64,000 bases of DNA from Poecilobothrus nobilitatus (GCA_947095535.1 OX352773.1:71070591-71134590); one strand, 5' to 3'. Numbered from the stretch's first letter, positions 49,049 to 61,354 are shown. A program made the numbers and translations. Notes: generated by a model not told the origin, from the letters alone.

Positions 49049-50083
49049 CACCCAAAATCCCTTTCTCAAAATGTCTCAATCACAAAATCCCCAATACAAA
49101 ATTCCACATAATAAAATCTGAAAATAAAAAAAACCCAAATTTCAAAATCTTATTATCGCGCATCATTGAAATATTGCTTGGGAGAACCTCAAAAAAAATC
49201 TTGGAAATATATATTTATTCGAAATGCAATGTTTGCGTATCTTTTACACGTAATTAAGTGATAATTAAGAGTAGTTGACAGTATTTAATAAATAGAACGC
49301 AAATAAATGCTTGCATATTTACTGCTATCATCTGCTCTTCCTCAAGCGCTGAATTAATTGGGGCATAAATGAGTAGTTTACTCTGTAAAAGACACACAAA
49401 CAATATATTACATAATAAATTCTAGAAACATCGCATAATACTGATTTGCAATCAATTCTAAAATTTCTCCTAATTATTATTTTACATATACATATCTTAG
49501 CATCAAAGAATTTGAAATAGTGCAGGCTGTCGCCCCGAAACCCCCTCGAAGCAAATTATTGAAACCCTTCGTTTGTAACCAAGTATAAAGTCATTTCTAC
49601 TTGTTTTCTTACAAATGTATATAAATCTGACCAATGGTGCAGTGCGTAAGTCACCGGTCTTTAAGGCGATAGGTCTCGGGTTCAATCTCTGTTCAGGTCA
49701 AAAATAGCATATTTAAGTATAAGAAAATAATGTAAACAAAATATTAAATATAATTATAATTGAATACTTGTACCGAGATGGCCCACATGCTAAAGGTGAA
49801 AGGGTCCTAAAAATATCGGCAGATATTTATATCTGGACGATATAATATAAAAAAAAAAAAAAAATGTATATACAATCTTCTAGCATTTACATTTGCAGTT
49901 TATATTTTCTATAGATGAAAATTTTCCCTTTTATTATTTTTATTATAATTACATTGATAATTTCCAATTTTGGAATTTTGTGTTTGGGATTCTGTAAATT
50001 TGGGATTTTGAAATTTATGATTATTTGATTTCGGATTACAATTTTGAAATTTTGAAATTTTTGAGATATTGAAAAATGAGATA
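49049..50083. mobile_element. Foldback-like locus F2 with CAAAATCCC sub-repeats
   Basis: The left arm (49049-49152) repeats CCCAAAATCCC, CTCAAAATGTCTC, CACAAAATCCCC and TTCAAAATCTT. The right arm (49958-50083) repeats the complement: TTGGAATTTTG, GTTTGGGATTCTG, TTTGGGATTTTGAAATTT. The centre holds unrelated DNA including a SINE-C. It has the same layout and repeat word as F1, 44 kb away, which argues for a family and not a chance low-complexity pair. The boundaries are approximate. Confidence 0.5.
49630..49800 (+). mobile_element. SINE-C copy 2, nested in F2
   Basis: TGGTGCAGTGCGTAAGTCACCGG (A-box region, 49637-49659), then TCTCGGGTTCAATCTC (B box, 49675-49690), then an AT-rich body and CCGAGATGGCCCAC. 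Better preserved than copy 1 at 739. The A box and B box are spaced as in a tRNA gene, but the arms do not give a cloverleaf. Confidence 0.65.
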
Positions 50084-51449
50084 TCAGGACACTCTCATAA
50101 AAAATGAAGAACATCTGTTTTAAATGATTACATGCGTTTTCTTTTTTTATCGATTTAGCGAAGACTAACTTTAGATAAGCTGAACATATTTAAAAATCTC
50201 AATTTTTTCAATAATAAATCAATTCCAATCTGTTCTTATTGTATTTTCGAATATTTCATGAAAACTTGTTTTATGATCTTCAAAGGAAAAATCTTTAATA
50301 ACCTAGACGTCTTAAGTGTATACATTAGCTTGACAAAAATTTTGGACTTTTCCATCTCTTATAGGATGCGACACAGAAATTAATGCAGAAGTTAATTAAA
50401 AATTTAATAAAAGTGGTTAGTTTTTTTATGACAAGGCTACAGCTTGAACAGATTCTACAAGTTAATAATATAATAGGACATAACTTTAAGTTTTTAAAAG
50501 CATAATAATAATCAGTTCAAATCTCACAAAAAACTCAAAGTTTTTAATTACCTTAAATAATCTTCTTATTTCTATACGCGTTAAAAGTTTCCTAATTTAT
50601 CTGACAAAATAATGTTTAGAAGAGGCGATAATAATACTACTTATATTTTTCTTGCAAGAATAATTATATTAGGTATATAAAAATAAGGTTAAATAAAATA
50701 GCCTTTGCAATAATTATGCTAAATTTTTGTGTTTTTTTTTTTCTTTAATGAATTCCATCATAAATTTAAATTGCCTTAAGATATTTAGAATCTAATTTGT
50801 TTTGAAAAAAAAAAAAAATCTAGAATTTATGACTATTATGATTGAAAAAAAAAAAAAATCTTATATTTAGCACTTACAAAATTTTTTTTCTTTTATTTTG
50901 TATTCTATTGTTGAAATGCAAATGGGTCATACATCCAACTACTTAAGGTGTGGTTTTAAATAAGCTTCCTTGTGTAAAACTTTAAAGCTTTTTTTTTCAA
51001 TTTCAATTTTCATACGAGTAATATTAACTGGCAACCACACTTTACAATTTAATTTTTTTTTTTCTTTCACTTTTTGTTTTTTTTTTTTTGTAACTAATTT
51101 TTTGTAATTTGTCATATTATGGTTACTCATATATCTGCGAGTTACTGTATTATGCCTCCAGACGCCAAACAATATAAATCTTTTGTCATGAATTTCTTAA
51201 GTTTTATAATGAAAAGAAAAAAAAAAAAACAAAAAGAAATATTTGCATAATTTTTAATTTATTATAAAATAATATGACTAAAAAATCAATTAATAGTTGA
51301 TCTGGAATATTTATAAGATATCGATATCTTCTTATTTTTTTTTTTTTTTGAATTTAAGAAAATTTTTTTGTCTCTACCAAGTTTTCTTCATTTAGTATTT
51401 TCTGACGTACTTCTAGTTTTATTTTTTACATTTACTGAAGTTATATGAT
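50084..51449. other. AT-rich intronic stretch
   Basis: No gene seen. Poly-A and poly-T runs only. Confidence 0.5.
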
Positions 51450-51624
51450 TTTGAAGTATTCAAGTTTCCTATTTATTCTAACGAAAATTAGAATCATTTT
51501 GTAGCTCTGTATCACATATCTCATTGGTCTTTAATTTTTTTTGTTTTTTTTTTTTCAAGTTTTTGTGGGCTCCATTCAGCCGAATTTAATAGCTTTTTAT
51601 AGTTCGACCTTGCTTTTGTTTTTA

Positions 51625-51902
51625 TTTATTTATTTATTTATTTATATTAATATCACATACATAAATGTAATGCAATATTATTGAACCATCGGCTACTAAG
51701 GCCATTATAGGTTTTTTATACTATTATTAAATTATATACGATTATTATTTATTTTGTTTATATTATATACTATATATTTACATTATATTTGGTCGTAATG
51801 GGGGTATGTAAAGAAAAAAACACTTACGACCTGTGCAGGGATCGAACCCACATTCCTTCGGTTAATACGCCACACGCTTACACACTAGGCTACAGAAGCC
51901 CC
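51625..51902 (-). mobile_element. SINE-B copy 1 with 12-bp target-site duplication
   Basis: Minus-strand head GGGGGCTTCTGTAGCCTAGTG, B box GGTTCGATCCCTGCAC and the stem word CTTACGACC. The AT-rich body contains CCTATAATGGCCTTAGTAGC, and the tail is (ATAA)n. CTTTTGTTTTTA is repeated perfectly at 51613-51624 and 51903-51914. The homologous empty site lies near 53845-53865. Confidence 0.9.
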
Positions 51903-52083
51903 CTTTTGTTTTTAATTTTAAGTTTTTAATTGTATATTATTTTATTTAAGCAATTCCAAATTAAACGAGAAACGAATTACATTTAATTCGAAAAATACGT
52001 GGTTTTAGATATTTTATACAACTATATACAGCTCTTACATTTTAATTCCATAATTAATGTTACAACTTGTAAAAGAAAATTTA

Positions 52084-52351
52084 TTTATTTATTTATTTAT
52101 ATTAATATTACATACATAAATGTAATGCAATATTATTGAACCATCGGCTACTAAGGCCATTATAGGTTTTTATACTATTATTAAATTATATACTAATATT
52201 ATTTATTTTGTTTATATTATATACTATATATTTACATTATATTTGGTCGTAAGGGGGTAAAGAAAACAACACTTGCGACCTGTGCAGGGATCGAACCCAC
52301 ACTCCTTCGGTTAATACGCCACACGCCTACCCACTAGGCTACCGAAGCCCC
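52084..52351 (-). mobile_element. SINE-B copy 2 with 13-bp target-site duplication
   Basis: Nearly identical to the copy 460 bp upstream, with head GGGGCTTCGGTAGCCTAGTG and (ATAA)n tail. AAAAGAAAATTTA is repeated perfectly at 52071-52083 and 52352-52364. The high similarity and intact duplication indicate recent retroposition. Confidence 0.92.
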
Positions 52352-52536
52352 AAAAGAAAATTTAGGTCTCATGAAGATATAAAATGTATCAAAACAGGTA
52401 ATAAATAAAACATTGAAAAAAAAAAAAAAAAAGATAATTTTTTTAGTCTTCGAGTAATTGACTACTTTTAGGCGCATCTATATATATTTTTTTTAAATTC
52501 TCGATTATTTTATGAGAATACCTTATAATATATGAA

Positions 52537-52710
52537 CACTAGAGCCTCGAGTTGCGCGATTAATGCGTTCCATGAAATCGTCGCGCAACTCGAAACTGTG
52601 AATTTAAAATAATTGTATTTTCAATATATATGGTATTAAAAAATTTCGAAAAAAAGGTATTAAAAATTTTTGTCGCGCAAATCGAAATCGCGTAATTCGA
52701 GGCTCTAGTG
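52537..52710. mobile_element. Small MITE, pogo/Tigger-like termini
   Basis: CACTAGAGCCTCGAGTTGCGCG (52537) is mirrored by CGCGTAATTCGAGGCTCTAGTG ending at 52710. Just inside, ATTAATGCGTTCCATGAAA and TCGCGCAACTCGAA recur as TCGCGCAAATCGAA near the right end. CCTCG termini followed by a GNGTTCC word recall pogo/Tigger elements. The right flank starts TA, but the left flank is AA, so a TA duplication is not intact. 174 bp, no coding. Confidence 0.6.
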
Positions 52711-53647
52711 TACTTTAAAATAATACCTGTGTTAACTTTTATACTAACTTTTTTAAAACCATTTGCACCAAATATTTATATTAACTTTCTGACATTATAA
52801 AAGTTTAAACAAAATAATAATTTAAAAAAAATGGTATCATATTTTGTATAATTAATAAATAATAAATAAATATTATGTCATTATTATGACTTAATATCTG
52901 ATCTAATTGTCTACAATTATTAGCGCAACATAATTAATTTTTTGTTTTTTTAAATATTGTGAATAATTCTATTTCATGATTAATTTGAAAACTTCAATCA
53001 ACTAAATAAATATTACTCTATTCGTGTATATATATAGATGTATATATACATACATGTGTTTTTTTTTTAATTTTAATTATATGGTTTAGGTTACCTAATA
53101 ATTTGATATATTATTGTCATATGAAAATAAATATTTTGTAAATAAAAACTATTTATTAGTATAAAAAACAAAAAATAATAAATTTTTTTTTCAACCTAAG
53201 GGTTTAACCTAAACAAAAGCCCATACGATGTACAATTTTTTGATGCGCCGACATACGCTGAAATTGATACGCGCATACAATTTTTCATTTGTCAAAAATC
53301 TCTGTTTTGAATGTTGAATGAAGTACTTATTTTTGTACAAAGAAGGTTCTAAAAACTAAAGAATATTTTTTTTTAATAAATTGAATATTGATAACATGGA
53401 AATTATAGAAGATTTAATGTTTTTTTTAGGAGTTTTTATTATAAACAAAAAATCGTATAAGATGCTGGCAAAATTTGTAAATGTTCTTAAAATTTTATAT
53501 GTAAGAAAAAATGATAAGCAAATTTTAAATTTTTGTTTGTTAACAGCTCATAAATATGTAGTAGATGGCACAAAAAAAAATATTGTTGTTTTTCCATATT
53601 CTTAAAGATGTTTCTTTTCTGAAAATTTCAAAATTCTATCTAAAACT
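52711..53647. other. AT-rich intronic stretch
   Basis: No gene supported. A 74-codon open frame (53381-53605) has no recognised motif. A GC-richer patch at 53220-53275 (GATGCGCCGACATACGC, GATACGCGCATAC) was not classified. Confidence 0.45.
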
Positions 53648-54033
53648 GTTTGAAGTATTAAAGTTTTCTATTATTATTCTAATGGAAATTGAAACCATTT
53701 TTGAGCTCTGTATCACATTTTATCATCAAATACATCAAATTTGATTCCTTGAAAATGGATTTAATCCTTGTGTATTTTTTTTTTTTTGTTTCAAGTTTTT
53801 GTGGTCTCCATTCAGCCGAATTTAATAGCTTTTTACAGTTCGATCTTGCTGTTTTTTTTAATTTTAGTTCTTAATTTTATATTATTTTATTTAAGCAATT
53901 CCAAATTAAACGAGAAACAAATTCAACTAATGGAAACTAAAACAAGAAAAATAATTTCTTGTTTTAGATCTCATTTCTTTAGTCTTCGAGTAATTGACTA
54001 CTTTTAGGCGCATATATATATTTTTTTTTAAAC
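53648..54033 (+). repeat. Duplicated segment, copy 2 (SINE-free)
   Basis: Empty-site counterpart of 51450-52500. It lacks both SINE-B insertions and has its own 53932-53967 difference (GAAACTAAAACAAGAAAAATAATTTCTTGTTTTAG includes a small inverted repeat, AAACAAGAAA/TTTCTTGTTT). Confidence 0.85.
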
Positions 54034-54355
54034 CGTTGCAGAGATATGAAGCAATTTCTGAAACTTGTAAAATTTTGCCTTCACATAATGATTAATTTTG
54101 ATGCTAAATTATAAAAATTCCTGATTTATAAAGGAAAAATAAATTGCAGTTTTCTGCCGTTCTTATAGGTTAAACAAAATACCTTATACATACACATTTG
54201 AATGTAGGATTTTTAAAAACTTTGAGTTGACTTTATTTATTCTAGTTTTAACTATGTAGAAGGTTTTTAAACAGACAGACGAATAGGCGGATGAACGGAT
54301 TGTAGGACTGACGCACAGACTTCAAATTTTGCTAAAAAGTGCTAAAATGGGCTTT
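54034..54355 (-). repeat. Repeat R1 fragment, inverted and decayed
   Basis: Matches the inverted R1 order: GCAGAGATATGAAG, AAAATTTTGCCTTCACATAATG, then AGAAGGTTTTTAAACAGACAGACG, GATGAACGGA and AAAAAGTGCTAAAATG. The middle is deleted. Confidence 0.6.
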
Positions 54356-55558
54356 ATTTTATTTATTTCAAATAATGACAATATTGTCAAAATAAAATTT
54401 GAACACAAAGCAACACAAAAATTATTTTAAATATTGGACGCACAGTACTTTGGGTATTTCGAGTGCTCTCATTTAAATGCAATATGTATTTAAAAATACT
54501 TTGACCAGAAGATATACTCGGTACGCTTTTATTTATGTTAAGCACTAAATAATAATTTAAGTTATTATTAAGTAGAATTTGGACAAAGTATCTTTAAATA
54601 CATAAATGTGACAATGAAATTACAAATTTTTTCTTTTCTAGGTGTGGCTGTAACCAATAGACAGCGATGTTAAACAGCGTACTTTATAATTTATCTTACA
54701 AACTAGGTCCCCAATAAAATTTTATAATATTTAATTAAAATATAAATAAATTGATGATTTATTATATAGATACTTAGTTATTTTTTTTTTAATTTATTGA
54801 TTTGACTTATTAAACTTTTTGCAGAAGTAAATGCTAAAGCAAATTAGGTATAGAATAGTTTTTATAACCAGTAATTTGGTTAAATACATTTTAAAATTTA
54901 TTGAATCACTTTTTTTTTAAACATTATTATAGTTAAGTTATTTATTGTATAATAATTAAGTTGTTATATGATTTCATTAAATTTTTAAACGAAAACTATA
55001 AAAAAATGCAATTAAATGCAATTTAAATTGTATTTTGTTCATCATTATTTTAATGCAAAATTATTTTTATTTTAGTGCAATTACTTTGAACTTTAAACTT
55101 TGTTTTATATTTATTCTAAGAAACAAATCTTATTTACAATGCCATCATTATCTATTTAATTATGTCTTTTTAAAAAGAAAACTCAAAAAATAGATTAAAA
55201 GAGTTTTATATAGAGTTTTCTTAAATTCTTAATTTGAATATTTTTCGATGTATTGAATCAATATGTATATAAGTAAGTTACCATATCGAGTTACCATTCA
55301 ATAAGTTCCAGTTTTGTTAAAAAAAACTTTGTTTTAATTGTTTGAAATCATAATTAAAAACTAAAATGTTACCTTCATTCATATATATGTATACAATCGT
55401 ACTTTTTTCGCTGTTCAAATCACAATAGTGTTTTTTTCCATAGAACTCTATAAATTTCATTATTAATGGAAAATAATCCTAATAAGGCATATTTATGTCA
55501 GAAAAATTCAGCGTTCAATTCAGTGCGTTATTATTAAACCTATATATTAACTTTAAAG
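54356..55558. other. AT-rich intronic stretch
   Basis: No gene seen. A stray SINE-A-like word (TTTTTCTTTTCTAGGTGTGGCTGTAACC, 54627-54654) is followed by ACAGCGTACTTTATA, and CTAGGTCCCC (54706-54714) suggests a very decayed inverted SINE-A. Confidence 0.4.
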
Positions 55559-55735
55559 AGGGCCTCGGTTGCCTAGTGGGTAAGAGCGTATAAAACTACG
55601 CTGTAAACACCGAGGAAGTGTGGGTCCGAATTCCACATACTTCGTAAGAGTTATTACCCCTTGCGACATTTACAGAAAGGCTGTGTAATTTCCTTTTCAC
55701 ATTTATGTAGCAAAGAAATATACTAAGAAAAAATC
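55559..55735 (+). mobile_element. SINE-A copy, full length
   Basis: GGGCCTCGGTTGCCTAGTGG, GTGGGTCCGAATTCCACA (B box with changes), CTTCGTAAGAG...CTTGCGAC. The tail is shortened by a deletion before GAAAGGCTGTGTAATTTCC. The right end is CAAAGAAATATACTAAGAAAA. Confidence 0.88.
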
Positions 55736-55910
55736 CAAATAGTTTAAATTTTTTTTCCTTGGTGAGGTGAGATTGTATGGATGAAGAACGATTTCTTTAT
55801 GTGGGACAAAATATACTATTTTTTTGATCAAACAATAGGTTAAGAGACCTTTGATACAACTATTATACTTCTAAGTATGCTTAGAACAACTGAAAAGGAG
55901 ATCAAAATAA

Positions 55911-56097
55911 TTTTTTTTTTGCATTTCTCTGCCACATAAATGTGGACAGGAAATTACACAGCCTTTCCTCTGCAAGGGTGGCTGTAAATGTCGTAAGGGG
56001 AAATAGCTCTTACAACGTGTGTGGGATTCGAACCCGCACTCAGTCGGTGTTTGCAGCGTATTTTATACGCTCTTACCTACTAGGCCACCGAGGCCCC
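55911..56097 (-). mobile_element. SINE-A copy, full length, inverted relative to its neighbour
   Basis: Minus-strand head GGGGCCTCGGTGGCCTAGTA, B box GGTTCGAATCCCACACACG, tail ending TGGCAGAGAAATGC and poly-A. A short GAGATC at 55898-55903 and 56098-56103 may be the target duplication. With the + copy 176 bp to the left, it forms a large inverted repeat. Confidence 0.9.
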
Positions 56098-57731
56098 GAG
56101 ATCCATAAATAAAAATTGGTCTAAAATTAATTGAAATTTGCTATCCTCATCATGATGTTAGTATTATAAACGAATTTCGGTAAGGAAATTATGTTATTTA
56201 AGAATTTGAATGCTTTTCCATGTTCTTCATTAGAAAATTTTAAATCGAAACATTAACCAGTTTTTTTGTATACCTAATCGATATCGGTATAGTCGAGACA
56301 TTAACCAGTTTTTTTGTATAATCGGAACAAAAACTTATTTTTTTTTTACCAAATATCTGTTAAATAGAGTACCTATAAACATACTAGTTAGAGATAAACA
56401 ACATAATCATTAAATTTCAATTTAAAGTTTTGTAACATAAATTTTTAGTCTTTAGTTACTTAGGTTAAGTCTCATTTATTCTTAACTTATAATATAGATG
56501 TTATTAAGATTCATATTATTATTAACACCACTTTCAGTTAGTTTTTTTTTTTGAACTAAAAACTACTAAAAAATAAAACAAAATTCTTTATCTTTAACAA
56601 AAAGTGAACTGTTTTCTGTTGATATAACATTAATGTTATTTTCTAATAATTTAAAAATTATATCTACAAATTCTAATTTTCTTCAAAACATTTCGTTTCA
56701 ATATTTTTTTTTTTTTTTTGTTATTTATTTATATTTTATCAACGCCATTAATATTAAAAATATTAATTTAAAATCATTAATTTAAGACTAAAACTAAAAG
56801 TAAAACAAAAAAATAAACATTAAAACAATATAAAAAACAAGTATAAAAAAAATTATTTTTGACCTGTGAAACACAATTTTCAAAGAAAAAAAAAAATATT
56901 TTTTTAATCGTGTTACCATCCTTGTATGAATGTATTAAATTTCTTTCAAAAGTACAAAAAAAAAAAAACCAAAATAATTACAAAAACAAAAATGGAAAAT
57001 TTTCTTTTCGTTAATGAGTCTACAAAAAAAAAAAAAGAAAAAAAAAACTAGAACAAAAACAATTTATAATTTATAAAATATCCATGAATAACATCAATAT
57101 TAATTTATCAATCTTAAGAAAATATCTACCAAAATTCCTTTTCTTCGCACAGCCTATTCTCATCCTTTTTTTTTCAAATTTAAAGACTATCCTTTATTCA
57201 GGGATATTTTCTTCTTAATTTTATTCTCCTATATATAATATTATATTGTTTTAGTTTTTTCCCTTCTATATATACATTAGGTATGTATGTAAGCTACATT
57301 TCTATGTATTTGTGTTTATCTTTCAAGTTATGGAAATAATTGAAAACGGTTAAATATTTCTCTACACCTCAATTGTTTTAAAAACCGAACGATTTACGAC
57401 AAAGCAAAAAAAAAAAAAAAATTGAAAAAAACAAAAAAAAAAAACAAAACCAAATAAGAAAAATAAACTTTTCCGTTTTACATCATTTCTTTGTCCGAAA
57501 TTTTCTCATTTTCCCAAAATTTTTTTTATATATTTTGTTTTTTTTTTGTTTTAAAAAAACAAAAATAAAGTAACTATAGAAATGGGAAAGTTTTAAACTT
57601 TTCTCCATTTTTTTCACTTTTTATTATTTTTATAGTTTTTATTTTTACTTTTTACTATATATTAAATAAGTTGAAGAACATCGATTGTCCTTATGTTTTC
57701 TTTACATATATATGTGTGTATACAATATTTT

Positions 57732-57734
<3 letters not shown>

Positions 57735-57771
<37 letters not shown>

Positions 57772-57807
57772 GATATACAATATATGTAAATATATATAGA
57801 GTCATAT

Positions 57808-57826
<19 letters not shown>
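57735..57826. repeat. Compound TA microsatellite
   Basis: TA runs at 57735-57764 and 57804-57825 separated by AT-rich sequence. Tyr/Ile-rich open frames here are artefacts of the repeat. Confidence 0.95.
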
Positions 57827-57839
<13 letters not shown>

Positions 57840-58852
57840 TCATATTCCTTATATGTATATAACTATATGTTCATATTCCTAAAGAAGATTTAAACGGATA
57901 ACTTTTCTTTTGGTATATATTTGTATAATGGAAAATTTTCTAATTCCCATTGGGTAAACTATATATATATGTATATATGTATATATGTTTATAATTATTA
58001 ATAGCTTTATATATAATATGTATATAGCAAATATAGGTACATTTGTATATAGTATCATAATTTAATATTTTTTGTTTTTTTTTTTTTTGTACTAATAGAT
58101 ACATCATTTTTCGGTGTACGATAAATAGAAGTAGCCAAAACAATTTAAAACTATTAAAAAAAAAACAAGAAGTAGAAATAAAAAAAAAAATCGAGTTCAA
58201 TTTGAAAATTTTTGGCTCTCACTTGTTTAGTATCCTTTAGTGATATTTTATATCCTTCTTCTCAAAATAAAAATCGTTCAAAATAAATCTTAGAAAATGA
58301 TGTATAAATGTTGTTTTTTTTTTTTTTTTAAATAGAAAGGCTTTTATATATATATAAATAATATATATAATTATATTCTATTTATTCAATATATTATATA
58401 GTTTTTTAGTAAATTTTGACAGTTAATGACATAAAATTTAAAATATTTTAATTTATAATAAGGTAAAAGTTTGGAAAATTAAGTCTTAGAAAAGAATTTA
58501 AGTCTTTCCGACACTAACTTTTATTTTATTTAATGATTAATATGGTTATGCTGAATTCGGGTGAAAAAATCGTTCGAATGAAAAATTCCGTTCCGCATTC
58601 GAAACAATTGATACACTGAAATCTATTCGGCTGCAACCACATTTTCCAGATGTGAAAGTCATTTGTGTCGTAAGGATTTGTTTCAAAGGATTTGCGTTAG
58701 GAAAGAAAATTACTCAAAATATTATATTTTTTACGTTGAATAATACACGGATTTTAAAAAAAATATTTTTAAATTAATTTAAAAAAAAACAAAACTTATC
58801 AAAACAAAAATTATCTTTACTTGTTTTTCTTTAAACAAAAAAAATTATTTTG

Positions 58853-58933
58853 CTTGTATTTTCATTTGCCTGCATTATCATTTGCCTGTATTTTCATTTG
58901 ACTGTATTTCATTTGAAAGAAATACAGGCAAAT
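58853..58933 (+). repeat. Four-copy 16-bp tandem repeat with inverted end
   Basis: CTTGTATTTTCATTTGC, CTGCATTATCATTTGC, CTGTATTTTCATTTGA, CTGTATTTCATTTGA, followed immediately by GAAATACAGGCAAAT, which is the reverse complement of the unit. The array can therefore fold back on itself. Confidence 0.88.
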
Positions 58934-59253
58934 AAAATAAAAGTATATGGCACTCTCCCACTAAATAACACTCCCTTCTTAAATGCTTGCTTTCGAATGA
59001 CTAATTAATAATTAGTAATTGTGTCGAAAGAAATTTAATTCATTTTCCATTTCGAAAAATTTAAAACATATTGTCTTGTTCAACGAAATTGAAAATTACA
59101 ATTCGAAATTTTACATATCAATTGCAAAGTTAAGAAAAAAAGAAAACTCTTTTTTACACTTTTACTTTAAATTATTGATAAAAATCTTCCAAAACTTTTA
59201 TGACACTTTAAAATATTTCACTTTACTTTTACAAATTATCATTTTTTTTGTTA

Positions 59254-59720
59254 TATACAGAGTGTTTCCGATTTGATGGTCTTCATTGAAATGGGTGATC
59301 GGGCATATCGTGGCAAACAAAAAATTGTATTGAAAGGGCGGGGGGGAAGATTTTTTTGAGATTTATCATGAAAAAATCTACAACTTTTGAACGACTTACT
59401 AGAGAAAGATAAAAAAAAATGTATTTTATAGAGTAAGTTGTTAGCTTTAATTTTTATTAGTTGTTAGCTTTAATGTCCTAATGATTCCATAACCCAAATA
59501 GTTACAAAGTTATGGAGGTTTAAAATGATTTAAAATGAAAACATTATGTTTCAAACTCAATTTTCTTTTGAAACACCCTATATTTATGGTACTTTTTATA
59601 GCATATTTCGAGACAGCTTTTCAAGCCCTGTAATTAGTACCTAATAACTTTTTCTCTATCTGTAACCATTTTTGAGATATAAAGAATGGAAAAGTGTGAA
59701 TTTGTGAAAAGTGTAAAATT
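59254..59720 (+). repeat. Unclassified TE fragment with TATACAGAGTGTTTCC start
   Basis: Opens TATACAGAGTGTTTCCGATT, includes a G run (59338-59346), and then noncoding sentences of the type CAAAGTTATGGAGGTTTAAAATG. Such starts are common at the ends of insect transposable elements. No coding and no second copy in this window. Confidence 0.35.
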
Positions 59721-61354
59721 TTTGATTTCAATATTTTCAAAGTTTTTATTTGTTAACAATTTAATACGCATTAAAAGTTTTTAGAATTTTTGCGATTATT
59801 GGATTATAAATTGTCAAGCAAATTGTTGTCAGAGAGAAATTACGTCTTGTAACGCTTGAATTTACATAAATTCATTTAAAATTTTAAATGACGGCTAAAA
59901 AATTAATTTGATTATATGTCAAAAAAATGATTGATTTTTTAATAATTTTGACGAAATTTCCTATACTTCATACTTTTAAAGTCATATTATTAATAGAATT
60001 GTTCTCTTTATTTATTTTTGCTCGAATTGGAGTATTAACATGTTTAAATTCTAATGGAATCTAAACATCATCTTAATACATACTTTTAAAAACAAATACC
60101 AAACTTATAGAAAATATACTCCTTTAAAGGATTTTAAACTGATTATTATCAGGCTATATAAAAAATATTTTATATTTTCCAAGCATATTTAATACCTTCT
60201 ATACAATTAATTTTTCACTATGCTTATGATGAAATTTATGCCATATTTTTACACAAATATACACACATAAACTATTATATTTCTATATTAAACTATTATT
60301 TTCTATATATAATATTCATTCTGTTAAGAAAAAGGATTTTTCGGCTTTTTGCAACATATTGAAATCCTTAAAAAGTTTTCCATTTTCACCATCTTAAGAA
60401 TAAAAACTATATCAAAAAAAAAAAAAAATAAAACTAAAAAATTTTTTTTTCTTTGGAAAAAAGTAAAAAGAGAAAAATATTATATTAGAGTAAGCTAAAT
60501 ATGATGAAAAGAAGGATAAATGGTTTGTAAAAAAATATTATTACGGTACAATTTGTATCTGTAGTATATTATTGTAGATTAAATAAATATCTAGTTATGA
60601 TGCACAAATATGATGCAATTTTTCCTTTTTTTGTGTTTTTTTTTGTTTTTTTTTTTTTCAAATAAAAGTTAAATCTTTAGATTTCTAACACCGATACAGC
60701 AATAGATAACCTAAAAACTGGAAAACAAAATTTTAGATTTTATCCTTTACGAAAGTTTTTTTTGATTTATTTATTTTTTTTGTTTTGTTTTATAAAGTCC
60801 TTTTTTCTTTATTTTATTTTGTATATTAGAACTTAGAGTTCAATGTAGGTGTATATATATATAAATACAATTGAATGGACCAAAAAGACTTTTTTATTCT
60901 GTATATAGCAACTTATTCTTTATAATTTAGAAATATGCAATTTTTTTTTTGTTTTGTTTTTTTTTGTGTTTTGGTTTACAGGATCAATTTTCATTGTTTT
61001 TTTTTATTTTTTTTTAGTTTTTTTTTGATAAATTTTAAACTATAATTATTAGTTTAAGGTTTTTAAAATGTGGTTAGGTTGAAATAAAAATGAAGAGAAA
61101 AAGTATATTGTAAAATTTAATATTTGAAAACTTTTTAATATCTTATAATCCTTAAGAACTTTCTCAATCTATTATAATTTGTATTAAAAAAAAAAAACAC
61201 AGTTTATTTTTGTTGTTAGTATCAACTATAATATTATTCTTTTTAAATTATAGACAGTGCTGAATAATGTTGCAATTAAAAACGATTCAAAATTGCATTT
61301 TGGATATTATTAAGTGTATAGGAAAAGTTAAAAAAAAAAAAAAAAGTTAATTAA
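59721..61354. other. AT-rich intronic stretch
   Basis: Homopolymer-rich. No gene or repeat family recognised. Confidence 0.5.

Larger units (their letters stand above)
51450..52500 (+). repeat. Duplicated segment, copy 1 (carries two SINE-B insertions)
   Basis: Without its two SINEs, this segment aligns with 53648-54033. Shared words in order are GAAGTATT, AGCTCTGTATCACAT, GTTTTTGTGG.CTCCATTCAGC, CGAATTTAATAGCTTTTTA, ATTTAAGCAATTCCAAATTA, AACGAGAAAC and TTAGTCTTCGAGTAATTGAC. The SINEs are absent from the other copy, so they inserted after the duplication or after the element spread. Confidence 0.85.
56098..59253. other. AT-rich intronic stretch
   Basis: Contains a tandem pair ACATTAACCAGTTTTTTTGT (56248 and 56298), the TA arrays and the hairpin-ended tandem repeat listed separately. 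There is also a long imperfect palindrome CTTTCGAATGACTAATTA...TTAGTAATTGTGTCGAAAG (58990-59028). No gene seen. Confidence 0.5.

Noticed and set aside
53381..53605. 74-codon open frame with a plausible hydrophobic start
   Set aside because: No recognised motif, no splice sites and no second copy. Open frames of this length are expected by chance in a 64-kb window.
57262..57286. Second ratchet-like word CATTAG|GTATGT
   Set aside because: The pyrimidine tract is interrupted by TATATATACA and the donor is weak. Much poorer than 62155.
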